The notes under the pieces are model-generated. The model was given only the letters and a program-made list of their open reading frames with translations. It was not told the DNA's origin and ran no database searches. 52,407 bases of DNA from an uncultured Lachnospiraceae bacterium. GTDB lineage: Bacteria > Bacillota > Clostridia > Lachnospirales > Lachnospiraceae. Below, piece by piece: positions 24,670-30,798 of this stretch (positions are counted from its first letter, which is position 1; the number at the start of each line of letters is the position of its first letter). Position numbers and translations under genes: made by a program. The stretch lies in the NCBI GenBank assembly GCA_910579275.1, contig CAJTTO010000030.1:1-52407 (forward strand), read 5' to 3'.

Positions 24670-25172
24670 TTTCCGCCGCCCCCCTTTCCAAGGTAGTATT
24701 CCCTTATCAGCCTTTTTGCTGTCCCCGTGCCCGGTATGCCCATCTCGACCTGCCTTCCTCCCAGCCCTGCTGCATTTATGATGTCGCTCCCGACCCTGTA
24801 TCTTTTCCGGAATGACCATTCCAGCAGGCATCCGATGCAGCCCTTCAGGCTCTTTCCCCTCCTGCGCACTGCCCGGGCAAAGCTGTCGTCCCTCTCGTCC
24901 CCGCACAGGGTCTTTATGTACTCCACCCAGTCGGCCATGATTTCAACCGGCTTTAGCCCTGCCGCCTCCGCCTCGATTTTCCCGAGTGCCGCTGTTGCGG
25001 CGTCGCAACAGAGATTTTCCGCGCCGTCAAGGTACATGTCCACAAACGCACTGTCAATCCCGTTCTCCCCTGCCAGCCTGTAAAGGTTCTCCCTGTCACC
25101 CTCCTTTTTTAATCCTTCCGCCGTGGCGTTAAGCTCCTCCACGGAATCCATCTCACCAAATATCTCGTACAT
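24666..25172 (-). CDS. PcfK-like / AcrIIA9-family protein (possible anti-CRISPR)
   Basis: 168 residues, ATG 25172 after AAAGGAGGACGGAAGG. The sequence has the acidic N-terminal helices FGEMDSVEELNATAEGLKKEG, the IDSAFVDMYLDGAENLCCDA block, and KPVEIMADWVEYIKTLC. These are the conserved parts of the PcfK family, which includes AcrIIA9, an inhibitor of Cas9. The C-terminus (YRVGSDIINAAGLGGRQVEMGIPG) is basic and also conserved. It is coupled to PcfJ. Whether this member inhibits Cas9 or acts in replication is open; many family members have unknown activity. The protein's length is as usual for the family. Confidence 0.72.
   Translation of the reverse strand: MYEIFGEMDSVEELNATAEGLKKEGDRENLYRLAGENGIDSAFVDMYLDGAENLCCDAATAALGKIEAEAAGLKPVEIMADWVEYIKTLCGDERDDSFARAVRRRGKSLKGCIGCLLEWSFRKRYRVGSDIINAAGLGGRQVEMGIPGTGTAKRLIREYYLGKGGGGK
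24994..25007. promoter_or_regulatory. Near-palindrome TTGCGGCGTCGCAA in the PcfK gene
   Basis: Second copy of the 14-bp motif seen at 10678, with one central mismatch; the flanks extend the arms to TGTTGCG/CGCAACA. It lies within coding sequence for a Cys-Cys-Asp-Ala stretch, so it may be chance. Confidence 0.3.
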
Positions 25173-25189
25173 CCTTCCGTCCTCCTTTC

Positions 25190-25666
25190 CTACTGCCGTT
25201 CCTGCATGGTCTCCACGTGGCAGATGTGGTTCCTGTCCCAGTAGACGTTCTTGCCGTCAAAGCTGCCGCCCGTCACCTTCAGGATCGCGCGTTCCCCCAG
25301 CGTGACATAGCGCTCTATCATGTCCACTGCAGACTGCGCGTCATGGCACACTGCCACACAGTGCCCTGCCTCCGCCATGGCACGCAGGAACTCCTGCTGC
25401 TCCTGCGTTGGCCTGTTCCTTCCGTACTTCATCTCTATGTACAGCCCGTGGTACCTCCCGTGCGGGAACGGCAGGCATATGTCGGATATGCCCCTTTTCA
25501 CGCCCATGCGCCTGAGCCTTGCCGCCTCCGCACCGTTGCGTGAGCCGCCGTTCGGTATGTGGTGCAGCCACCTGAGTTCCGGGTACGCGGACTCCGCGCC
25601 CGCCGCCCAGTCCATCACGTGGATCTGCTCCGTGTCCTCGTTCCTTTTCATGTTTCGAAGTTTCAT
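25190..25666 (-). CDS. VRR-NUC domain nuclease
   Basis: 158 residues. ATG 25666 lies behind AAAGGAGGAATGAGACAGG. The core LHHIPNGGSRNGAEAARLRRMGVKRGISDICLP-type sequence, read in pieces, ends with GLYIEMKYGRNRPTQEQQEF. The PD-(D/E)xK-like residues are Asp in SDICLP, Glu and Lys in IEMK. The family covers structure-specific nucleases such as FAN1 and phage proteins that process replication or recombination intermediates. It is grouped with the RNase H-like, PcfK and Rep genes. Confidence 0.85.
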   Translation of the reverse strand: MKLRNMKRNEDTEQIHVMDWAAGAESAYPELRWLHHIPNGGSRNGAEAARLRRMGVKRGISDICLPFPHGRYHGLYIEMKYGRNRPTQEQQEFLRAMAEAGHCVAVCHDAQSAVDMIERYVTLGERAILKVTGGSFDGKNVYWDRNHICHVETMQERQ

Positions 25667-25765
25667 CCTGTCTCATTCCTCCTTTTCCCTGTCCCTGCCG
25701 TGTGCCGCGGGACTGCCTGCCTTATTCCTGCCGTGTCCGTCCATATTGTCGCTGATGCCGCGGGG

Positions 25766-26239
25766 TCAGTCCGCGAGCTGCATCTGCTGCCAGCGCTCAC
25801 CCCTGCCGCGCACCTCGCTTATCGCCCCCTGTATCTCACTGCTGTATGGGCGTTTTCCCCCTGCGTGCACAAAATAAAGCGTATGCCCGGATGTAGCCTC
25901 GGACAGCTCCCTCCACTCGTCCGCATACGCGACCGAACTGCCCGCTGCCGTTCGCCACCCGTTCATCCTCCATTCATTTACCCTGCCGCTGCAGAGGCTT
26001 TTACATACGTAATCGTTGTTTGTGACCATTATGACGGTACAGGGTTTTGACAGGAGCCCCAGCGCCTCCGTGAGTGCGTGCATGTATGCAAGGTTCCAGT
26101 CACCATGGCACATGCCCGACACCATCCGTGTCTCCACTGTCCCGTCCTTCCTGACAAACTCGACAACGGCACCGTAGCCCCTGTACAGGGTTCCCTTGCT
26201 CCCGTTGTCCGTCTCCATGTATACATTTACCTTCGGCAT
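25766..26239 (-). CDS. RNase H-like protein
   Basis: 157 residues, ATG 26239, overlapping the Rep stop by 13 bases. The core VNVYMETDNGSKG, MHALTEALGLL and VIMVTNNDYVCKSL correspond to the first strand, the helix with the catalytic Glu, and the third acidic site of RNase HI. The later NEWRMNGWRTAAG and DEWRELSEA also fit. In the third site an Asn stands where classical enzymes have Asp (TNNDYV against TDSxYV), and the first acid may be Glu. This could be normal for the phage subfamily or could mean altered activity. RNase H removes RNA primers at replication starts. Confidence 0.72.
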   Translation of the reverse strand: MPKVNVYMETDNGSKGTLYRGYGAVVEFVRKDGTVETRMVSGMCHGDWNLAYMHALTEALGLLSKPCTVIMVTNNDYVCKSLCSGRVNEWRMNGWRTAAGSSVAYADEWRELSEATSGHTLYFVHAGGKRPYSSEIQGAISEVRGRGERWQQMQLAD

Positions 26240-27123
26240 TCAGTCACTCCTTCCTTCCGTTTCCCCGCAGTTAGTGTTTTACTAATGCGGGGGCACTTAT
26301 CCACATTTTCCACATCCGCGTCCTCTGCCGTCTGCCCCCACCTGCCGTGAATCCTGACTTCTGAATAGCAGAGATAGCTTTTCCCCGTGAACTGGTTCAC
26401 GCCCATCCGGATGCTGCCCTTGTCTATGTAGAATCCCGGCCGCGGTCTGGGTCCCTCCAGAATGGCCTTCCGCATCGTCCAGTGGCTGTATTTCTTTTTT
26501 GTGCAGACATCCTCCGGGTGGATTAGGTTCCTGCTGGTGGAATAGCTCAGGCACCTTTTCCTGTCCTCCTCGGGCAGGAAGCTCAGCTGTCCCTCGGTCT
26601 CGTTGTCCCCCGATCCCCTTTTGCAGAGGTATGCGGCAAGCTGTTCATACCCGCCCTCCGCACGCAGGCTCTGGAAATTTATTCCTGCCCTTCCCCACAG
26701 CTCCTTGCAGACCAGGTCGATATCTTTTATTGTCCTTGGACGGTTGATCAGGATATGTACATGTATGCCGCCGTATCTGCCGATCTCGATACGGCGGATC
26801 CATCTTAGTTCCTCCGCTGCCTGTCTGTACCTTCTGGCCAGTTTCTTCGTCCAGTCCTGTATGTCGGCGAGAACCTCCTTTGACGTCTTCCTTGTCCCCC
26901 TCGGGTACTTCATGGTCAGCCAGAGATCCCATGGGCGGAAGTTCAGGAGTATCAGCCTCCGTACCTTCTTTACCTTGTTCATGTGGTTCTGCCTTGCCAT
27001 CTGTTCGGGGGACGCCTTTACCCGCGGTGCCCTTTTCTCACCCTTTGCCCCATAGTTTCCCATGAAGGTATATTCGTACTCCCTTACGTCACCAAGGTCG
27101 TATGTCTTCTTCCAGAATGCCAT
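26227..27123 (-). CDS. HUH rolling-circle replication initiator (Rep)
   Basis: 298 residues from ATG 27123 (MAFWKKTYDLGDVREYEYTF), after GAGGGATACGG. It has the His-x-His motif of HUH endonucleases in YGGIHVHILINRP at about residues 146-158, and a possible catalytic tyrosine in LAAYLCKRG about 50 residues later. Upstream LILLNFRPWDLWLTMKYPRG supplies the first beta strands. HUH Reps nick one strand at the origin and stay linked through Tyr. Here it starts the replication operon of a tailed-phage prophage. The nick site is not known; a 10-bp palindrome 143 bases upstream is a candidate. Confidence 0.8.
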   Translation of the reverse strand: MAFWKKTYDLGDVREYEYTFMGNYGAKGEKRAPRVKASPEQMARQNHMNKVKKVRRLILLNFRPWDLWLTMKYPRGTRKTSKEVLADIQDWTKKLARRYRQAAEELRWIRRIEIGRYGGIHVHILINRPRTIKDIDLVCKELWGRAGINFQSLRAEGGYEQLAAYLCKRGSGDNETEGQLSFLPEEDRKRCLSYSTSRNLIHPEDVCTKKKYSHWTMRKAILEGPRPRPGFYIDKGSIRMGVNQFTGKSYLCYSEVRIHGRWGQTAEDADVENVDKCPRISKTLTAGKRKEGVTECRR

Positions 27124-27266
27124 CCGTATCCCTCCATGTCCCTCCACGTATTCCCTAACTTTAATATACTAATATTGTTGCCAACACGGCTTTTCACCTT
27201 GCTTTTTACGGGTCATGGTGGTATGATGGAAATGCCATCACTGATGTATGGCATATCACATTTTTT

Positions 27267-27293
27267 GCAGTGACAGTTCGCGGCTGTCACTGC
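27267..27293 (+). terminator. Perfect 10-bp hairpin upstream of Rep
   Basis: GCAGTGACAG, a 7-base loop, CTGTCACTGC, then TTTTTG on the plus strand. It overlaps the stop codon of the upstream gene. The T tract points rightward, so it could stop antisense transcripts, or it may be the hairpin of a rolling-circle origin read by the HUH protein just downstream. Confidence 0.55.
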
Positions 27294-27598
27294 TTTTTGT
27301 TTCCCCCCATGGCGCATTTCAGTATTTCAACCATATCGTGTGAATCCACATACGGCACCGGCCTGTCCTGTACGATGCATTCCCAGTGTGCCCTGCGCAC
27401 CTTGTCCCTGTCAAACAGCCCTCTTTCATCGGTTTCCTCCGTGTTGGCAGTCCCGAAGAAGAAGTTAATGTCCTCCCGATCCATTTCAAGGAACACCGCC
27501 ACGGAGGACGCGGTATGGTATGCAAACATTGCACGCGTGTACTCCCTGTCGGCGTACAGCTGGTTAAACCTGTCCCCGAGGTTACATAGCTTGTCCAT
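27287..27598 (-). CDS. Hypothetical phage protein (103 aa)
   Basis: ATG 27598 after GAGGCAGGCG. The product MDKLCNLGDRFNQLYADREY includes YHTASSVAVFLEMDREDINFFFGTAN and ends AMGGNKKQ. It is helical with conserved-looking FFFGTAN. I recall similar proteins beside HUH Reps in clostridial prophages, but no function. The protein's end overlaps the hairpin at 27267-27293. Confidence 0.55.
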   Translation of the reverse strand: MDKLCNLGDRFNQLYADREYTRAMFAYHTASSVAVFLEMDREDINFFFGTANTEETDERGLFDRDKVRRAHWECIVQDRPVPYVDSHDMVEILKCAMGGNKKQ

Positions 27599-27720
27599 CA
27601 CGCCTGCCTCATCCCTGCACAGCACTGCTGCCACCCCCTTTCATGCCGTCATGCCGTTTTCCGGCTGTTTTTTTCGTCTTTCCGGAAAAAAGGCCAAAAA
27701 TAAAAACACCCTGCCTGTTT

Positions 27721-28005
27721 TCACGTTGTCAGCCTTCTCTTCTCCGCATCCAGCATATGCCGGAATACGTGGATGTCCGCCCTTTTCTTCCCGTCTTTTT
27801 TGTCATAGATGCCAATCTGCACGTGGCCGTGCTTCATCCAGCTCCTCAGTGTCGCGAGCGACACGCCCAGCTCCTGCGCCGCCTGACTTGTCGGCACCTC
27901 TATGGGTCTGCCCGCCTCCGCGGGGACTGCCGGATCCTGCCCGCGGAGCCTTAGTTCGTCAATCAGTTCGCTCGTGCTTACCTCGCTCAGGTTTACTGCT
28001 GCCAA
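27721..28005 (-). CDS. MerR/excisionase-like DNA-binding protein
   Basis: 94 residues. TTG 28005 is preceded by GGAGGTGGAGAAAA. The C-terminal half contains VPTSQAAQELGVSLATLRSWMKHGHVQIG, a winged helix-turn-helix of the excisionase/MerR type with a typical SWMKHG recognition turn. Its N-terminus is acidic and flexible. It could control excision, replication or early transcription. Position at the start of the replication operon favours regulation or replication control. The DNA below codes for an inverted sequence GTGTCGC/GCGACAC at 27849-27864, probably chance. Confidence 0.68.
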   Translation of the reverse strand: MAAVNLSEVSTSELIDELRLRGQDPAVPAEAGRPIEVPTSQAAQELGVSLATLRSWMKHGHVQIGIYDKKDGKKRADIHVFRHMLDAEKRRLTT

Positions 28006-28141
28006 TTTTCTCCACCTCCTCTGTTATGACGCCTTTCCATCCGCCAGGCAGCGGAACCACGCCGCCCAGCTCAATGTTGTCGGATTTCAGCTCCCTTATC
28101 TTCAGGAGCTGCTCCGCCTGCCGTAACTGTTTCTCTGTCAA
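27959..28141 (-). CDS. Small charged phage protein (60 aa)
   Basis: TTG 28141 follows GGAGGCAAAGAAG. Helical N-terminus (KQLRQAEQLLKIRELKSDN) and a C-terminal basic tail. Its 3' end overlaps the next gene by 47 bases in another frame. No family recognised. The overlap with a well supported TTG start is the main support for both. Confidence 0.5.
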   Translation of the reverse strand: MTEKQLRQAEQLLKIRELKSDNIELGGVVPLPGGWKGVITEEVEKIGSSKPERGKHERTD

Positions 28142-28162
28142 CTTCTTTGCCTCCTTTCTGTT

Positions 28163-28627
28163 TCACCGCCGTTGGAGCGTGCTGTCCACTGCTACCACCA
28201 GCCCTGCGAGGGCTTTTGTCATTTTAACCACTGTTCCACCTTCGATGCATATGGAATCATCCTTTATCTGCTCCTGTATCCAGTCACAGACTGCGTCTAT
28301 TGTCCTGTCCACGTTGTCATGTATTTTCCACTGCTCCACTGCCGGGTCATTGTTCCTGCCATCAATGGTAAGAATTTCATAGCCAATATCCTTATTAAGG
28401 GAACGGTTGCATCTCAAGATAGCTCTCTTGATTTCTTCCTCCAGAACAGCAGCATTTTCTTTTTTATTCGACCTTATAATAATTTCTAAATGATTATTAC
28501 CCTGTCTCCTGCTTACTGTTCTTTTCAATATTCCCTTATGCCACACTGGTATTCTTTTTTGCGGCTTATAAGTAAAACACACTTCTTCTTTTAATTCATA
28601 CTTATTTGGAATATACACTTCTCCCAC
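28163..28627 (-). CDS. Hypothetical phage protein (154 aa)
   Basis: Start probably GTG 28627 after AGGAAAGGAA; a second GTG three codons later is possible. The sequence EVYIPNKYELKEEVCFTYKPQ then NHLEIIIRSNKKENAAVLEEEIKRAILR and a C-terminal VDSTLQRR looks like a small alpha/beta protein. No recognised motif. It is the first well supported gene of the leftward run after the small genes at 28.8-29.0 kb. Confidence 0.5.
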   Translation of the reverse strand: MGEVYIPNKYELKEEVCFTYKPQKRIPVWHKGILKRTVSRRQGNNHLEIIIRSNKKENAAVLEEEIKRAILRCNRSLNKDIGYEILTIDGRNNDPAVEQWKIHDNVDRTIDAVCDWIQEQIKDDSICIEGGTVVKMTKALAGLVVAVDSTLQRR

Positions 28628-28683
28628 TTCCTTTCCTACTCAGCCACCAACTCCGGCACGTCATTTGTCCTACTCTTTTGTTC

Positions 28684-28712
28684 TTGTCTTTTTCCGTCCC
28701 CTGCCTTATACT
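28684..28712 (+). promoter_or_regulatory. Rightward promoter
   Basis: TTGTCT at 28684-28689, a 17-base spacer, and TATACT at 28707-28712. It would drive the small rightward gene starting at 28763. Confidence 0.6.
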
Positions 28713-28762
28713 GTACTTACAGGTCACTGCCATGACCGAGTACATAAGAAAGGAGAATAACC

Positions 28763-28906
28763 ATGATTTTTCGCTATGACTTTATTGATACCATCAATAA
28801 CGAGACCATTCTTAACCTAAAAGGCTTCATTGAGTCCCATATGAATTCAATTGAATGTCTGCACCTTAATAACACAAGATTGGTTTTTCAGTTCAATAAG
28901 AACTGA
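28763..28906 (+). CDS. Small protein (47 aa) on the opposite strand
   Basis: ATG 28763 follows AAAGGAGAATAACC and a good promoter. The product MIFRYDFIDTINNETILNLK followed by GFIESHMNSIECLHLNN ends QFNKN. It is probably one or two helices with no cysteine array or membrane segment. It overlaps the 3' end of the leftward 57-residue gene by 60 bases, tail to tail. No family recognised. Its own promoter on the opposite strand from the operon suggests it is expressed in the lysogen. Confidence 0.5.
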   Translation: MIFRYDFIDTINNETILNLKGFIESHMNSIECLHLNNTRLVFQFNKN

Positions 28907-29020
28907 TTCAATACGCTTCAAAGTAGCATCAATACTTTGGAGCGTACTATTTTCTTTATCTCCCATATAAACTATCTGCTCTTTATCAGAATAAAATTTG
29001 GGTTCTTTTGGATACTCCAT
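28847..29020 (-). CDS. Small leftward phage protein (57 aa)
   Basis: ATG 29020 after GGGAGGTGAGGAAAGATA. The product MEYPKEPKFYSDKEQIVYMG with a C-terminal helix STLQSIDATLKRIESVLIE is acidic to neutral. It is co-directional with the early operon and lies head to tail with it. The last 60 bases overlap the rightward 47-residue gene. No family recognised. Confidence 0.5.
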   Translation of the reverse strand: MEYPKEPKFYSDKEQIVYMGDKENSTLQSIDATLKRIESVLIELKNQSCVIKVQTFN

Positions 29021-29105
29021 TATCTTTCCTCACCTCCCTCACACCAGAACCTTGTCCGGTTCTTTATTAGTATTCTCCGTAATGTTTCATAATGCGTAAA
29101 TTTTT

Positions 29106-29154
29106 ACACAATATAGTAAAATATTCTCACATGCATACTATATATTGTGTTTTT
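29106..29154 (+). terminator. Inverted repeat with T tract
   Basis: ACACAATATAGTA and TACTATATATTGTGT are near-perfect inverted arms (two-base indel) followed by TTTTC. It may end the rightward transcript of the 28763 gene, or serve as an operator before the next promoter. Confidence 0.45.
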
Positions 29155-29167
29155 CTCAGTATTTCTA

Positions 29168-29196
29168 TTGACTTTCCAAATATTTCATTGTAAAAT
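29168..29196 (+). promoter_or_regulatory. Rightward promoter
   Basis: TTGACT at 29168-29173, 17 bases, TAAAAT at 29191-29196. It faces the small ORF at 29245. Confidence 0.6.
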
Positions 29197-29244
29197 ATAA
29201 AAGTTACTTATGATTGCACAGCTTACAGAAAGGAAACATATTTT

Positions 29245-29313
29245 ATGTCGATTTTAAAAATTGAATCCTTTGAAATTAAAGTTTCTGATTTTTTACAACA
29301 GATTCGTCAATAA
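29245..29313 (+). CDS. Short ORF with a -1 slippery heptamer
   Basis: ATG 29245 after AGAAAGGAAACATATTTT gives a 22-residue product, MSILKIESFEIKVSDFLQQ and so on, ending at TAA 29311-29313. Codons 15-17 are GAT TTT TTA, forming the canonical T TTT TTA heptamer (29289-29295). A -1 shift there enters a frame open to 29528 that begins FFTTDSSIILDLHFDSDENL and reads like real protein. So this is either programmed frameshifting or a gene broken by one base in a T run. It has a good promoter. Function unknown. Confidence 0.45.
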   Translation: MSILKIESFEIKVSDFLQQIRQ

Positions 29314-29528
29314 TCCTTGACTTGCACTTTGATTCTGACGAAAACCTCAAGCGTTTTTATGATTTTTATAAGAAAGCATTCTTTAATTCTGTAAATTACT
29401 CATGCGCAGAAGTTAATGGCACTGGATACAATGTCATTTACTTAAGCCTTCCCTCTGTTAAGTTAAGGCTTTTCCCTCTCTATAATTTCTGTTGCAATTC
29501 CTTATATACTCTCTGTCTGTATTCATGA
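29296..29528 (+). pseudogene. Downstream frame of the 29245 gene
   Basis: The -1 frame continues DLHFDSDENLKRFYDFYKKA and a YSCAEVNGTGYNVIYLS block with natural-looking codons to about 29450, then runs into the 3' end of the opposite gene. It has no ribosome site of its own. It is best read as the second half of the 29245 gene, reached by frameshift or lost by mutation. Confidence 0.4.
29444..29473 (+). terminator. Hairpin terminator, rightward
   Basis: AAGCCTT, 14-base loop, AAGGCTT followed by TTCCC on the plus strand. It would end the rightward transcript from 29196 and lies over the stop of the leftward 79-residue gene. Confidence 0.45.
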
Positions 29529-29697
29529 AATATACCGTCATGTGGTTAATCTCCATGAACTCTGATTGCGTTAAAACTTCAAGCTGCCTTGCCATCTGCG
29601 CCTTTCCATAGGTCTGATACAGCAGCTCCGTGGAAAAGGAACTCTGTGCATAAAGGGCTTCACGCTTCAACTGTTCTAAAATCGGATTTTCGTTCAT
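29458..29697 (-). CDS. Hypothetical phage protein (79 aa)
   Basis: ATG 29697 after TAGGAGCGTAAT, eight bases after the stop of the 52-residue gene. Helical, charged: ILEQLKREALYAQSSFSTEL, then YGKAQMARQLEVLTQSEFMEI and MNTDREYIRNCNRNY. It is the second gene of the leftward operon driven by the promoter facing the first repressor, so it may be an early regulator or antirepressor. No family recognised. Confidence 0.55.
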   Translation of the reverse strand: MNENPILEQLKREALYAQSSFSTELLYQTYGKAQMARQLEVLTQSEFMEINHMTVYFMNTDREYIRNCNRNYREGKALT

Positions 29698-29706
29698 ATT
29701 ACGCTC

Positions 29707-29865
29707 CTATCTCTGTAATTGAAGTGTCTGCATTGGGGGATTGCGTGGCTGTTCTTCTACTTCTTGTGCCACTTTCACACTTTTAGCAATCAAAATAATA
29801 ATATCTTTGTTCTTTTCGGAAAGCTCGCTAAAAATAGCTTGCATATCTGTATTTCTACTTGCCAT
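29707..29865 (-). CDS. Small early phage protein (52 aa)
   Basis: ATG 29865 follows GAAAGGAGAATATATCA, about 47 bases after the leftward promoter. The product MASRNTDMQAIFSELSEKNK, with DIIILIAKSVKVAQEVEEQ, is helical. As the first gene opposite the repressor it occupies the Cro-like position, but it has no clear helix-turn-helix. No family recognised. Confidence 0.55.
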   Translation of the reverse strand: MASRNTDMQAIFSELSEKNKDIIILIAKSVKVAQEVEEQPRNPPMQTLQLQR

Positions 29866-29911
29866 TGATATATTCTCCTTTCGATTTATCTTTTATTGAT
29901 TTTATAGCCTA

Positions 29912-29940
29912 ATAATATATCAATAATTGATTTTTGTCAA
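29912..29940 (-). promoter_or_regulatory. Leftward early promoter (PL-like)
   Basis: Minus strand TTGACA (29935-29940), 17-base spacer, TATTAT (29912-29917). It drives the 52- and 79-residue genes and probably the whole leftward operon. Confidence 0.75.
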
Positions 29941-29959
29941 CCCAATTTTGATATTATTC

Positions 29960-29988
29960 TTGACTTTTTTATCATCTATTGATATTAT
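29960..29988 (+). promoter_or_regulatory. Repressor promoter
   Basis: TTGACT (29960-29965), 17 bases, TATTAT (29983-29988), 18 bases before the GTG start of the repressor. A copy of the operator motif overlaps it. Confidence 0.75.
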
Positions 29989-30006
29989 AGCTTTGGAGGT
30001 GATGCT

Positions 30007-30342
30007 GTGAATACTCGTATTCGTGAATTAAGGAAGGCACTAAACCTAAACCAAAAAGACTTTGCTCAAAGAATAGGTTTAAAGCAAAATGCTATAAGTT
30101 ACATGGAGAAAAGCGGAGCTACAGTCACAGAACAAAATATCAAAACCATCTGTTCGCAATTTAGTGTCAACGAAAACTGGCTACGCACTGGTTCTGGAAA
30201 AATGTTTCTTGAAAACGAAAAAAAGCAAAGGGAATTTTTTGATATATTCGATGAGCTTTCTCCTGCACTTCAAGATTACTTAATTAAAACCGCTAAGGAA
30301 TTGTTAGATACACAAGAAAAGTTACTTAGTCCCAATAAATAG
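30007..30342 (+). CDS. XRE-family repressor (first lysogeny switch)
   Basis: 111 residues, GTG 30007 after TTTGGAGGTGATGCT. Residues 3-65 form an XRE helix-turn-helix: TRIRELRKALNLNQKDFAQRIG, then LKQNAISYMEK and a QNIKTICSQFSVNENWLRTG segment. The C-terminus is helical and short, so it is a CI-like repressor without a peptidase domain. It is divergent from the leftward operon with operator repeats between, as in a phage genetic switch. A terminator follows at 30368. Confidence 0.85.
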   Translation: MNTRIRELRKALNLNQKDFAQRIGLKQNAISYMEKSGATVTEQNIKTICSQFSVNENWLRTGSGKMFLENEKKQREFFDIFDELSPALQDYLIKTAKELLDTQEKLLSPNK

Positions 30343-30367
30343 TATTCATTGTGTATCCCAATAAGCG

Positions 30368-30399
30368 ATGCAGGTACATCACCGTACCTGCATTTTTTC
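30368..30399 (+). terminator. Repressor terminator
   Basis: ATGCAGGTAC, 6-base loop, GTACCTGCAT, TTTTTC: a 10-bp perfect stem with T tract about 25 bases after the repressor stop. The rest of 30400-30568 shows no gene. Confidence 0.85.
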
Positions 30400-30568
30400 A
30401 AAATATCCTCTTTTCAAGGCAAAATCCCCATTTTGATGAAATAATCCTCTGACGGACACCACGCCAAACAGTGAATTTAAGAAATATTTCTGTAAATGGA
30501 TATTTCCGAATTTGAAAAATACAAAATTCTACCATGACAGAGTTTCCTTAACTTAACGGCTCACACAC

Positions 30569-30655
30569 CTAACTAAATGACATTGCCTTTCCGCCAATAA
30601 CCGCAAGTTTTTTGTTTATCTCTTCAATCTCTTTTTTTCTGTCTTGTAGTGTCAT
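30569..30655 (-). CDS. Very small protein (28 aa) opposite the second repressor
   Basis: ATG 30655 after GAGGTGATGAT and a good leftward promoter. The product MTLQDRKKEIEEINKKLAVI and GGKAMSFS is a single charged helix. It has the Cro or antirepressor position of the second switch, but is too short to be a DNA-binding protein of a known fold. Real translation is likely but not certain. Confidence 0.5.
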   Translation of the reverse strand: MTLQDRKKEIEEINKKLAVIGGKAMSFS

Positions 30656-30683
30656 ATCATCACCTCTTTTCTTGTATCATTTT

Positions 30684-30730
30684 AATACATTATAGTATTA
30701 ATTAAATACTTCGTCAATACTTTTTGTATT
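30684..30730. promoter_or_regulatory. Operator half-sites of the second switch
   Basis: Inverted AATAC/GTATT half-sites at 30684-30699 (6-base gap) and 30716-30730 (5-base gap), overlapping the leftward promoter. The motif differs from that of the first switch, so the two repressors probably do not cross-bind. Confidence 0.5.
30689..30717 (-). promoter_or_regulatory. Leftward promoter of the second switch
   Basis: Minus strand TTGACG (30712-30717), 17 bases, TATAAT (30689-30694), facing the 28-residue gene. Confidence 0.72.
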
Positions 30731-30749
30731 ATTTTAAAACTTTTTTTTG

Positions 30750-30778
30750 TTGACGCATTAATTTTAAGGTGGTATCCT
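30750..30778 (+). promoter_or_regulatory. Promoter of the second repressor
   Basis: TTGACG (30750-30755), 17 bases, TATCCT (30773-30778), about 20 bases before ATG 30799. Confidence 0.6.
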
Positions 30779-30798
30779 TTACCTATGGAGGTGACAAA

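Larger units (their letters stand above)
29894..29990. promoter_or_regulatory. Operator cluster between divergent promoters
   Basis: Four near copies of TATTGATATTATAG: 29894-29907, 29911-29927 (on the minus strand), 29946-29959, and 29977-29990. They cover both promoters of the first lysogeny switch, as expected for binding by the repressor at 30007. Confidence 0.6.

Noticed and set aside
25676..25744. A 23-codon leftward ORF
   Set aside because: No ribosome site and unusual composition; only a by-product of the gap.
27168..27178. TAATATTG next to Rep as a gemini-like nick site
   Set aside because: Only 8 of 9 bases resemble TAATATTAC, the surrounding stem is absent, and AT-rich matches are expected by chance.
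27849..27864. GTGTCGC/GCGACAC palindrome as a further copy of the GACGTC motif
   Set aside because: Different centre, lies in the coding part of the HTH gene, and does not match the motif.
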